Assembly (NCBI GenBank): GCA_934635545.1
Contig: CAKTZN010000038.1
Location: 1 to 12,430, forward strand
DNA from: an uncultured Oscillospiraceae bacterium
Lineage (GTDB): Bacteria; Bacillota; Clostridia; Oscillospirales; Oscillospiraceae
Direction: 5' to 3'
Length of the DNA stretch: 12,430 nt
The notes below the pieces were generated by a model. It was given only the letters and a program-made list of their open reading frames with translations, made no database searches and was not told the DNA's origin. Positions within the stretch are counted from its first letter, which is position 1. Every line of letters starts with the position of its first letter. Both the position numbers and the translations under genes were made by a program. This document shows positions 1 to 7,347 of the stretch, in pieces.

Positions 1-58
1 TCCACTGGTCGGCCATGACGCCGCCCACGCTGCCCAATGCTGCTTTGATCAGTCCCAT
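1..58 (-). CDS. SPFH/YdjI-like protein, N-terminal 19 codons only (runs off window)
   Basis: Only the start of this gene is in the window; it reads MGLIKAALGSVGGVMADQW and continues past base 1. That opening closely resembles the N-terminus I know from Firmicute SPFH-domain proteins of the YdjI / 'virion core protein' group (COG4260), in which a short MGLIKA..GS..G..ADQW segment precedes the SPFH (stomatin/prohibitin-like) domain. Such proteins are thought to be membrane-associated scaffolds, often with C-terminal zinc ribbons. An AAAGGAGA ribosome site lies just upstream of the ATG. It is the third gene of a probable operon with the DUF6935-like and DUF4428 genes, 36 bases after the former's stop. 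The SPFH domain itself is outside the window, so the call rests on 19 residues and the gene context. Confidence 0.7.
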   Translation of the reverse strand, partial: MGLIKAALGSVGGVMADQW

Positions 59-94
59 AATCTTTCTCCTTTTCTATATTGATAAAAATTGGTT

Positions 95-580
95 TTACGC
101 CCAGGGGTCCTGCGCCACGGGAATACGGATGCCGCTGAGGGGACTGGAATACTCCCACAGGAACCACTGGCCGGTAGAGGGTTTCTGCCGCAGCTTGATG
201 GGCCGGGGCGAGTCCGCACCGGGGGTGGCGATGAACACCCGCAGATAGCCCGGTTCGATGTCCTGCGGACGGGGATCAGCCTGTACGTTCAGCACATAGG
301 GCGCAGTGGGGGTATAGCCGTTCTGAGGTGTGGCGCCGTTGAAGTACGCGGTGGCCAGATACTCCTTGCCCCGCAGGCGATCGCGGAGGAACTGGCTGTC
401 ATAGGGGGTCATGGGGCGCGGGCCGCGGAGGATATTCATGGCCTCCACGCCCTCGTTGGGGTTCTTTACATACAGGTGCAGGGCGCACAGGAAGCCCGCC
501 ACCACCTCCTCCGGGGTGTTCAGGGACAGGGTCTGGAACTCCGCCAGGGTGGCGGGGAGAGACGTCAACGTCACTTGCAT
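95..580 (-). CDS. DUF6935-like small cytoplasmic protein
   Basis: This 161-residue protein has no signal peptide, membrane segment or cysteine cluster. Its N-terminus (MQVTLTSLPATLAEFQTL) and the internal stretches NILRGPRPMTPYDSQFLRDR, YFNGATPQNGYTP and FLWEYSSPLSGIR match my memory of the DUF6935 family, which is found next to SPFH genes in gut Clostridia. Its biochemical role is unknown to me. The conserved C-terminal part (PRPIKLRQKPSTGQWFLWEY) looks like a small beta-rich domain with a Trp-containing core. An AAGGAGGT ribosome site sits 6 bases before the ATG, and the gap to the upstream DUF4428 gene's stop is only 18 bases, so the two are almost certainly co-transcribed. The family name is from memory; the gene itself is secure. 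Confidence 0.75.
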   Translation of the reverse strand: MQVTLTSLPATLAEFQTLSLNTPEEVVAGFLCALHLYVKNPNEGVEAMNILRGPRPMTPYDSQFLRDRLRGKEYLATAYFNGATPQNGYTPTAPYVLNVQADPRPQDIEPGYLRVFIATPGADSPRPIKLRQKPSTGQWFLWEYSSPLSGIRIPVAQDPWA

Positions 581-598
581 GGTGCTACCTCCTTATTC

Positions 599-1477
599 TC
601 AAAAACGATTGCCGCATTCGGGGCAGAACTTGGGCATGGCGCCGCCCTCCGGCTTCCAGCCGCAGTTGGGGCAGGCGGCGATGGCGGCGGGACGGGGCGT
701 GCCGCAGGATTCGCAGAACTTGCCGGTGCTTCCCGCGCCGCAGTTGGGACAGGTCCAGGCGTCATTGGCGGTGGACATCGCGGGAGCCGCGGCGGGGGCT
801 GCCGCGGGCGCGGCGGCCTGCTGGGAACGGCGGGTCAGGGCTGTTTTCAGCTCTTCGGCCATCTGCTGGTATTCGCGGTATTCCACGTTGTACTCGGGAT
901 GCACGTCGTCGGGCATCATCAGGCGGAAGCCGGTGGAACGGGGCGCTTCGCTGCGCAGCACGATGTCCCGCGGGTTCAGCCGGAAACGGATCTGATTGAT
1001 GTAGGGGTGGTCCATCAGGTTGATCTGGAACCAGAAGGCATAGCGGTATTCGTAGCGGGGCGGGTCATAGCTGACCTGCTTGTTTTCCTCGTTGGCATGG
1101 GTCAGCTCGGTGCGGTTCTGGTCGATATCCAGATCGCAGCCGGTGACCAGGCGCAGATCGATGATATCGGGGTTATCGTGGATGATATCCTGGGCGGCGG
1201 TGACGATGAAGCGGCCGTTCGCCTCGTCGATATAGACCTTCTGCTTTTCACCGATGGTGCGGGTGGGGCGGAAGGCACTCAGCTGGGCCTGATTGGCCAC
1301 GCGCTGATCCATCTGCGCTTTGATCTCCGCCACGGTGGACTGCTTGCGCTGGGTAAACCAGGGGGACAATTTGGCGGCGCAGGTCTTGCACAGGTTGCCG
1401 TCGGACAGCTTGCGGTTGCCCAGCAGGCCGATCTTCTCGCCGCAGATATCGCAGAATTTCTTGTCAAATAGACCCAT
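599..1477 (-). CDS. DUF4428 domain protein with two C-terminal zinc ribbons
   Basis: This is a 292-residue soluble protein. Residues 9-33 form a CxxC...CxxC treble-clef-like module (C9, C12, C30, C33; FCDICGEKIGLLGNRKLSDG), the signature of DUF4428. Residues about 75-205 are a beta-rich middle domain without cysteine pairs. Residues 220-233 are an Ala/Pro linker (AAAPAAAPAAAPA). Two zinc ribbons follow: C243/C246...C255/C258 and C269/C272...C285/C288. Twelve cysteines in three four-cysteine sets imply three Zn ions. Such ribbons usually mediate protein-protein contacts in this cluster type, and the SPFH partner of related loci often carries similar ribbons; that is family knowledge and inference. 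A near-perfect AAAGGAGG site precedes the ATG. It heads the cluster DUF4428, DUF6935-like, SPFH. I see no convincing -10/-35 in the 118 bases upstream, so expression may come by read-through from the dockerin operon. Confidence 0.85.
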   Translation of the reverse strand: MGLFDKKFCDICGEKIGLLGNRKLSDGNLCKTCAAKLSPWFTQRKQSTVAEIKAQMDQRVANQAQLSAFRPTRTIGEKQKVYIDEANGRFIVTAAQDIIHDNPDIIDLRLVTGCDLDIDQNRTELTHANEENKQVSYDPPRYEYRYAFWFQINLMDHPYINQIRFRLNPRDIVLRSEAPRSTGFRLMMPDDVHPEYNVEYREYQQMAEELKTALTRRSQQAAAPAAAPAAAPAMSTANDAWTCPNCGAGSTGKFCESCGTPRPAAIAACPNCGWKPEGGAMPKFCPECGNRF

Positions 1478-1507
1478 AGGGGCCTCCTTTCTTCCTTTTC
1501 AGGAGTT

Positions 1508-1590
1508 GCAAAAGTCCCGCGCCGCGTGGTGTATGGAAAGCACCCCGGCCATATTGTCTGCCAGAGTCCGCGCGGCGCGGGACGGTTTGC
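1508..1590 (-). terminator. Large branched inverted repeat between dockerin gene and DUF4428 gene; possible terminator
   Basis: Arms 1514-1526 (GTCCCGCGCCGCG) and 1571-1583 (CGCGGCGCGGGAC) are perfect 13-base inverted repeats. The outer bases GCAAA (1508-1512) and TTTGC (1586-1590) can extend the stem past a small internal loop. On the minus strand the 44-base interior folds into two adjacent hairpins: CTGGC/GCCGG (1560-1564 with 1545-1549, one G-T pair) and GGTG/CACC (1541-1544 with 1528-1531). This gives a three-way junction. Four T residues follow the main stem on the minus strand, which is weak for a Rho-independent terminator, and the loop is unusually large. It lies directly after the dockerin stop and before the DUF4428 ribosome site, so termination or transcript-end protection of unit C is the likeliest role. 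Confidence 0.5.
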
Positions 1591-1595
1591 TGTTG

Positions 1596-4325
1596 TCAAA
1601 TCAGGCCGATCACCAGTTCATAGAGATATTGCAGGTCGTAGACGTCGATGCTGCCGTCTTTGTTCAGGTCGCAGGGGTTCTTTCCCGCCGTGGGGACGAT
1701 CCCCTGGGTCAGATATTCATACAGCGCCTGCACGTCGGAGACATTGACACTTCCGTCCCAGTTCAGGTCGCCCCGCTTTTGAGGGGTGTTTGTCGTAAGG
1801 CTGATCAGCCCGTAGTACTGGCCGACCCGACACTCGCCCAGATGCAGAACCTGCTCGGTGGTTCTGTCATACCGCGTAAGTTCGGCAATTCTCGTTGAAA
1901 GGCCTAATTTCCCCGGTTTTGCCAGCTCTACGGTGCATTTTCCACGAATGACATAGCCGTCCTTGGGCGTTACAGACACAAAGACGCAATAGGTCTCGCT
2001 ATCGTCTATGGTCGTCTCCTTAATCAATTTCAGCCCTCCGGAAACACGCGTATAGACCGCTTGAAGCTTGATCTCTGCGTTTTTGGAGTCTATCTGCACT
2101 TTGTTCCACTGTTTTCCATTGGCCAGTCCGTCGACGGTGCCGGTAATGTTTTTCAGCAGCTTTTTTGGCGTAACTTCAATGGTGAAGGTGAGGTAGCTGT
2201 AACCGCCGTTTGTGGTGGCGGAGGGAGTCCCAACGATGGACACCCCTTCGCTGCACGTTACGGCGGTGTTGTCCGCAAAGGAGCTGCCGTTGTTTGCCAC
2301 CAGCACGATCTCCTTTTGATAGGCCGTGCTGCCGGAGGGCTGATACCAACGGCCGGAGCTGGTAAGCTCGGCGATACCGCTGCCGCCCGCCGTAAAGGAA
2401 CAGGCGGGAAGCGTGTTATCCGCAATGTCCTTGGTGTCCACCGGGCGGTTCAGCTGGATATTGACGGTGCTGATTTTGGTAGCAATACCATTAAACGTGC
2501 CGGAAATGGCATTTGTCGCGATAAGCTGGGCGTCGCCGCCGGTAGTCATCAGATTCGTGCCGAACAGCAACATATAGTTCTCACCGGCCACGGGGCTGAA
2601 ACTGGTGGAATAGGTATAGATGGTGTCGCCATTAGAATCTGTGGCCTTGTCAGGCTGGCTGCCCTGCCACAGGTTGGTGCCCTGGGCGGTGTCCTTCACC
2701 AGCTGCTGGAACTGGGGCAGCAGCTGCACCAACCCCTTGTCAATGGAGGTCTGGATGGCTTGAGGCACTCTGACCTTCACATTGACGCTGTAATTGATGC
2801 CCTGCGCCAATGGCATGGTGAAGCCGCTTCTTGTCTCCGTGCCATAGATGTTGTTGCTGGCGTCAGTGACGGTGACACCCTCGATGCTGGGCGCGTCAAC
2901 GAATTTTAGTGCGGCAAATTTTCTGAAATCCACGCCGTTGCTCGGATCGTAAAGCCAATCCTGCGTACCTGCGTCCAGCGGAATGGTGAGCACAATGGCT
3001 CTGCTGCCGGAGTTCGTTCCGTCGAAGTACCGATAGGAGACCGGGTAACCTCCCACGCAGAGGGCTTCATGGAGCCGGTAGGCCCCTGTATTTTCGTTCC
3101 CCTTCTCGTACTTCCGCCCGTTGATGGTGACGGTGGGGTTCTCGGTGTCAAAGACATACCGGTCGTTCAGCTTCAGCGTCACCGTCAGCGCGTAGCGGCG
3201 GCTGCTGTTACTGGGGTCAAAGGTGCTGGTGGATTCCATGGGTTGTCCCCCGGAAAGCCCGCTCTGCGTGTCGTACCATTTGTACTCATCCACCCGATAG
3301 GCCGCGCCGATGGCGCTGTCATATACCGGCTCTATGGAGGTGATCGGTTTTCCACCCTTGATGGGCTGCGTGATGTTCAACTCAATGGAGTTGAAGGTCA
3401 CGTTGGCGGTAGTGGAGTACACAGCTTCGACATTAAGGTTCTTATCACCCATCCGGAAGGAGCAGGTCACATTGTCGGAGCCGCTTTCATTGCTGGCATA
3501 ATCTGTCACATTGCAGTACCACTGGATGTAATCCTTACTTGTGTAGAACTTGCCGTCATCGGTAGTGGTGAACTTCCAGCCAGCGAAGTAATTACCGTAC
3601 TTCACCTTATCCGCGGTCAGCGTGATCTTGTCACCCTCTTTGGCGTAGCCGGTCTTTGCGATAGCAGTTGAAGTGTCCGGCCTGCTCAGACCCGCAACAG
3701 TGACGTTGTTGCTTGCGTACTTTACTTCATAATCCTCCTGCTCGCCGTTGATCTTGATCCAGACGTTATAGAAGAAGCCCTGCATCTCGTCGGCTTCCGC
3801 GAGATTGAGCCGCTGGGCCACTCTTTCGACCTTAACGACCTTTGCGCCGCTTATGGTGAAGTTTGAGGCTTCCAGCTCACCCAGATAGCCGCCGCCCTTG
3901 ACAATACTGGTTACCGGCCATGAGGTGTCCTGAAACGTGAAGCGGTAGGTCATGCCCGGCTTGAAGGTATCATCCTTCAGCAGCCGCCGCCCTGTTCCCT
4001 CCGCAATGATGGCCGTGGCTTTGTAATCATCGTACACATATTCCGGGTGCTGCGTCCTGCCGTACGGCGGGCAGTACGGGCTCAGGGTCGCCGTCTGGTC
4101 TACTCTGTCTTCATAATATTTGGGGTTGCTGCCGCCTGTGCCGGTAGCATCCAAAATCGTCATTCCATTGTTCTGGATGTATGCATCGCTGGCCTTTTGG
4201 TCCGCCGCAAAGCCGATGAGCGTTGCCTTGCCGTTTTGCGTAGCTCCTGCCGCAAAGGCCGCGGCGGGCAGCAGCGTCAGCACCATCAGGAGGGCTAAAA
4301 CCAGACTTATGATTCGTTTTTTCAT
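1596..4325 (-). CDS. Secreted 909-aa protein with InlB-like repeat and C-terminal type I dockerin
   Basis: Residues 1-25 are a classic Sec signal peptide (MKKR, hydrophobic core, AAAFA before A26). Most of the mature protein is beta-rich and Thr/Ser/Asn-rich, with no enzyme motif I recognise. Residues about 227-303 (GYAKEGDKITLTADK...YFAGWKF...FRMGDKNLNVEAVY) resemble the divergent InlB B-repeat / 'bacterial repeat' fold. Residues about 852-909 are a complete type I dockerin: two Ca-binding F-hand loops, DLNWDGSVNVSD (D853, N855, D857, N861, D864) and DLNKDGSIDVYD, each followed by a helix. Dockerins dock to cohesin modules on scaffoldins or cell-surface proteins, so this protein is probably displayed in a complex; no cohesin is in the window. 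AAAGGAGA precedes the ATG, 25 bases after the stop of the 482-aa lipoprotein gene, indicating the same operon, of which it is the last gene. Binding or adhesion fits better than catalysis, but function is unknown. Confidence 0.85.
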   Translation of the reverse strand: MKKRIISLVLALLMVLTLLPAAAFAAGATQNGKATLIGFAADQKASDAYIQNNGMTILDATGTGGSNPKYYEDRVDQTATLSPYCPPYGRTQHPEYVYDDYKATAIIAEGTGRRLLKDDTFKPGMTYRFTFQDTSWPVTSIVKGGGYLGELEASNFTISGAKVVKVERVAQRLNLAEADEMQGFFYNVWIKINGEQEDYEVKYASNNVTVAGLSRPDTSTAIAKTGYAKEGDKITLTADKVKYGNYFAGWKFTTTDDGKFYTSKDYIQWYCNVTDYASNESGSDNVTCSFRMGDKNLNVEAVYSTTANVTFNSIELNITQPIKGGKPITSIEPVYDSAIGAAYRVDEYKWYDTQSGLSGGQPMESTSTFDPSNSSRRYALTVTLKLNDRYVFDTENPTVTINGRKYEKGNENTGAYRLHEALCVGGYPVSYRYFDGTNSGSRAIVLTIPLDAGTQDWLYDPSNGVDFRKFAALKFVDAPSIEGVTVTDASNNIYGTETRSGFTMPLAQGINYSVNVKVRVPQAIQTSIDKGLVQLLPQFQQLVKDTAQGTNLWQGSQPDKATDSNGDTIYTYSTSFSPVAGENYMLLFGTNLMTTGGDAQLIATNAISGTFNGIATKISTVNIQLNRPVDTKDIADNTLPACSFTAGGSGIAELTSSGRWYQPSGSTAYQKEIVLVANNGSSFADNTAVTCSEGVSIVGTPSATTNGGYSYLTFTIEVTPKKLLKNITGTVDGLANGKQWNKVQIDSKNAEIKLQAVYTRVSGGLKLIKETTIDDSETYCVFVSVTPKDGYVIRGKCTVELAKPGKLGLSTRIAELTRYDRTTEQVLHLGECRVGQYYGLISLTTNTPQKRGDLNWDGSVNVSDVQALYEYLTQGIVPTAGKNPCDLNKDGSIDVYDLQYLYELVIGLI

Positions 4326-4350
4326 CGGTGTTGTCTCCTTTTCTCAAGGA

Positions 4351-5799
4351 TCACTCCCAGACCATCTGGAAGTACAGGGGGCTTTGGCCGTCAAACAGGT
4401 CCTGGCCGTCCAGGATGCTGACGGTCAGGCCGCCGAAATCGGGGTTTACTGCCCATGCGCCCATGAGACCGCTGTCCGTCCGGAAGAACCAGGTGCAGAA
4501 CAAGCCGCCGTCACACATGCCAAGCGCCGCCACAACGCCCCGATAGGCGGTGTAGCTGCCGGACGCGGTCCGCGCGTACAGCGAGTTCTCTCCGGCTGTG
4601 TCGCAGGTGAGGATAAACGCTTCGTCCTCCGTCTGCCACTGGCCCGCAATGGCCTGATCCAGCGCGTCGGTCTGGGTGGCCACATAGTCGGTCAGGTCGT
4701 ACTCCGTACCGTCTATCGCTACGGCCACAGGCGCGTCGGCGCTGCCCAGCTTCAGGCTCTTGATGACCGGCAGGCCGAACAGGGGGCCGCGGTTACTGAG
4801 GTGGGAGAACTCCACGCCATTGTAGATGTCCACCACCTCCACGTGGCCCGTATCCGTCAGGGCAAAGGCGTAGAGCAGGCCGCCGTCGCCCGCCGTGGCC
4901 ATCATGATGTCGGTGTAATCACCGTAGCAGCCGTACACGGGATAGTACTGTCCGGTTCCGGAGGAATAGCCCTCCAGCCCCCGGCCGCCGCTGATGATGG
5001 CGATGCGGTAGGCGTTATACTCGCTGTCCTGCGCCGCGCCGCTCTCCCCGCCTGTCTCCGGCAGCTCCACGGCCACCGGCTGGGCGTACCAGCCCGCTCC
5101 GGCGATGGAGCCGATGTTCAGATAAGCGGCAAAGCTGCCGTCATCGTTGGGGACAAAGGGGACGTCCCCGTCCACCATGGCGATGGTCATGGCCCGCAAG
5201 GGCACCAGATATCCGGCGGTGTCGGCGTCCATCGCGTCCACTCCGGCATACATGTTGTCAAAGGTCCGCGCCGCCGCCCGACGGGCTTCCGTCAGGAAGG
5301 CGTCGCCGTCCACGTTCAGGGCGGAGAGCACCTGTGCGCCGGTCAGGCGCTTGCCATTGGCGAAGTCGAAGTGATAGACGTTGTAGCTGTTGGAGGCGTC
5401 AGGGTACTGGGCGGACACCACCAGCGACAGCAGGCTGCCGGTCCAGTGGCTCTCCCACGCGATGTCGGAGACGGTGAGGCTATAGCCCTTTTCCAGCGCC
5501 TCCTGCAGCGCGTCCACGTCGGCCTGATAGGTCTCGGCGATCTCCTGGTTCAGCGCCCGGGCGTCCGCCGAATCGGCGGACACCTGGGGCACATGGAGAG
5601 AATAGGTGTATTCGTTGTCCCACTCGTCGGTATAGCTGCCTTCCATGGTGTACAGCTCGGTAATGAGACTGTCGTTATAGGTCTTGCCGCCCGACGGGGA
5701 GGGCCGGTCGCCAGAGGGAATGGTTCCAGAGGTGCCGCCGCAGGCGGTCAGCGCCAGCGCCAGACACAGCGCCGCGCAGAAAATACGAATCCTTTTCAT
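4351..5799 (-). CDS. Lipoprotein with an RsiV/PdaC-like N-terminal domain
   Basis: This 482-residue lipoprotein has a Lys/Arg n-region, a hydrophobic core and the lipobox LTAC with the lipidated Cys at position 20, followed by a Gly/Ser/Pro-rich tether. Residues about 55-180 resemble the DUF4163/DUF3298 arrangement of RsiV and PdaC: paired strands (EYTYSLHVPQV), a helix of the ALNQEIAETY type, then a LVVSAQYPDASNSYNVYHFD strand pair and a LTGAQVLSALNVD segment. In RsiV this region binds lysozyme. The resemblance is by eye only. The C-terminal half (about 240-482) is beta-rich and unrecognised. The start follows the stop of the 494-aa gene by only 3 bases (TAA GCC ATG), and I see no proper Shine-Dalgarno. 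Translation therefore probably depends on re-initiation by ribosomes leaving the upstream gene, tying the amounts of the two lipoproteins together. Confidence 0.8.
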   Translation of the reverse strand: MKRIRIFCAALCLALALTACGGTSGTIPSGDRPSPSGGKTYNDSLITELYTMEGSYTDEWDNEYTYSLHVPQVSADSADARALNQEIAETYQADVDALQEALEKGYSLTVSDIAWESHWTGSLLSLVVSAQYPDASNSYNVYHFDFANGKRLTGAQVLSALNVDGDAFLTEARRAAARTFDNMYAGVDAMDADTAGYLVPLRAMTIAMVDGDVPFVPNDDGSFAAYLNIGSIAGAGWYAQPVAVELPETGGESGAAQDSEYNAYRIAIISGGRGLEGYSSGTGQYYPVYGCYGDYTDIMMATAGDGGLLYAFALTDTGHVEVVDIYNGVEFSHLSNRGPLFGLPVIKSLKLGSADAPVAVAIDGTEYDLTDYVATQTDALDQAIAGQWQTEDEAFILTCDTAGENSLYARTASGSYTAYRGVVAALGMCDGGLFCTWFFRTDSGLMGAWAVNPDFGGLTVSILDGQDLFDGQSPLYFQMVWE

Positions 5800-5802
5800 G
5801 GC

Positions 5803-7287
5803 TTACTTCAGGTGCAGGGAGCCGATGATGGCCTCTGCCAGCGGCAGCTGATCCGCCTCGGAGGACATCTCTACCTTGAAGTACACGGCGGCCACGTCGC
5901 TGCTGCCCAGGCTGGTGGTATCCAGCAGGTAGCAGTGCACCACGTTATCCCAGAAGTCGATATAGCGGACATGGTGGCAGGGGAAGCCGCCCACGGTATA
6001 GGTCAGATCCTCATGGAACTCCTTCTCTTTCTTGAGGTTGTTGGACATATTGTTGTTGCTGCCCTCAATGGAGGAGCTGCCCTCGGGATAGACGTACATG
6101 CCGCTCTCGAAATAGAGGTAGTCGCCGGAGACCTGCTGCAGCGCGCCGAGACTCTCCTGCAGCTTGTCGGTGGGATAGTTGATGGCGGCATTCTTCTTGT
6201 CGCCGATCACCAGCTCGCCGTCGAAGCTGCTGGTATCCACCTTCGTGCCGCCGGTGGGCAGGGTGGTGGGCTTGTTGGTAGTACCATTATCGGAAGAAGC
6301 TACTTCCGTGGGGATGGTGACAGTCAGGCCCCAGAAATCCACGATCTCTTCCAACGTCATAGCGTTGTACTTCTCCTCATACTCCGGCTGCAGGCGCAGG
6401 TAGTCCTCGTCGGTCCAGCTCTGGCCGATGGGGCGCAGGCAGCAGACGATCTTCAGGGCGCTGCCGTTGTCCTTCTCCACCGCCAGATTGATGTACAGCA
6501 GGTCTTCATCGGCGTAAAACTGGACGAAGCTCTCATCGGTCAGGTCATAGCCGATCAGCTTGCCGTGGAGATCCATATCGTCGTCCGCCGCGTCATAGGT
6601 AACGGAGACGTCGCTCAGGCCGCCGTTCTGATCCACGCTGATGATGATAAAGGGGGTGCAGTTGCCGTTATCGTCAAACAGGAACCGGGCCAGCGCGTGG
6701 CAGGTGTTGCCGTTGTTGCTGTCAAAGTCACCGGTGCAGTCATAGAACTTGGTCAGACCCACCCAGTCGCCCTCGTAAACGCTGGCGAAGGAAAGGGGGA
6801 ATTCGCCCTTTTCGGCGCCGCTGCCGTTTTCGGGATTCTCCACGCCACCCTCACGGACGAAGCGCATGCCGATCTGCGTGCCCAGGTAGTAGTCCAGCGT
6901 GATGGTGCCGTTTTCCAGCTTGCCGGTGGTGGTGGGCTCCATGTCCAGTTGCTTGTAAAGGTCCTTGTCAAAGTCGCTGAGAATGGCTTCCAGATTCAAG
7001 TCGCTGCCCTTCAGCGTCCACTTGAACTCGATGGGCATATCGTTGACGGTGCCGCTGCCGGTGCCGTCGGCGTTCAGCTGGAGGTAGTTCTCCTCCTTGC
7101 TGTTGCCGTAGTACTCGGTCATGCCGGTCCAGTCGTCGTCACTGAAAAGGCTGAGCTCGGTACCGTAGTAAGTACCGGCCACGTCGGCGCCGTCGTTCTT
7201 GCCGCCGTTTCCGCCGCCGCAGGCCATCAGGCTAAAGGCCATGACCAGTGCCAGTATCAGCGCCAGCAGCTTTTTGGTTTGTTTCAT
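5803..7287 (-). CDS. Uncharacterised lipoprotein with two lipocalin-like segments
   Basis: This 494-residue protein has a signal peptide ending in the lipobox LMAC (Cys 23), followed by a Gly/Asn/Lys tether. Two stretches look alike: about 35-145, opening DVAGTYYGTELSLFSDDDW and closing in strands such as GTITLDYYLGTQIGMRFVRE, and about 168-290, opening YEGDWVGLTKFYDCTGDF. Each begins with a G-x-W/Y-x-G type strand and contains alternating strands with Asp/Asn turns, as in lipocalin-like beta-barrels of exported Clostridia proteins. A Thr/Ser/Pro-rich linker (about 330-360) leads to a C-terminal alpha/beta domain (about 365-494) ending in LAEAIIGSLHLK, vaguely like PsbP/LpqN-type folds. No catalytic motif is visible. 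AAAGGAGA precedes the ATG. It lies 60 bases after the 200-aa lipoprotein gene, and its stop is coupled to the 482-aa lipoprotein start. Ligand binding at the outer membrane face is a guess. Confidence 0.8.
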   Translation of the reverse strand: MKQTKKLLALILALVMAFSLMACGGGNGGKNDGADVAGTYYGTELSLFSDDDWTGMTEYYGNSKEENYLQLNADGTGSGTVNDMPIEFKWTLKGSDLNLEAILSDFDKDLYKQLDMEPTTTGKLENGTITLDYYLGTQIGMRFVREGGVENPENGSGAEKGEFPLSFASVYEGDWVGLTKFYDCTGDFDSNNGNTCHALARFLFDDNGNCTPFIIISVDQNGGLSDVSVTYDAADDDMDLHGKLIGYDLTDESFVQFYADEDLLYINLAVEKDNGSALKIVCCLRPIGQSWTDEDYLRLQPEYEEKYNAMTLEEIVDFWGLTVTIPTEVASSDNGTTNKPTTLPTGGTKVDTSSFDGELVIGDKKNAAINYPTDKLQESLGALQQVSGDYLYFESGMYVYPEGSSSIEGSNNNMSNNLKKEKEFHEDLTYTVGGFPCHHVRYIDFWDNVVHCYLLDTTSLGSSDVAAVYFKVEMSSEADQLPLAEAIIGSLHLK

Positions 7288-7347
7288 GTTGTTCTCCTTT
7301 CCATTTTCAGAACACTGTTGTTTTGTGATCTCCTGCCCTGCTTATCG

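Noticed and set aside
89..1471. A plus-strand open frame of 460 codons
   Set aside because: It is antisense to the DUF6935-like and DUF4428 genes, has a low-complexity Gly/Ala/Val composition and no ribosome site. It is a shadow.
1575..1610. TTGACA on the minus strand at the dockerin stop codon as a -35 for the DUF4428 cluster
   Set aside because: No -10-like hexamer occurs 16-18 bases downstream, where the GC-rich stem lies, so it is not a credible promoter.
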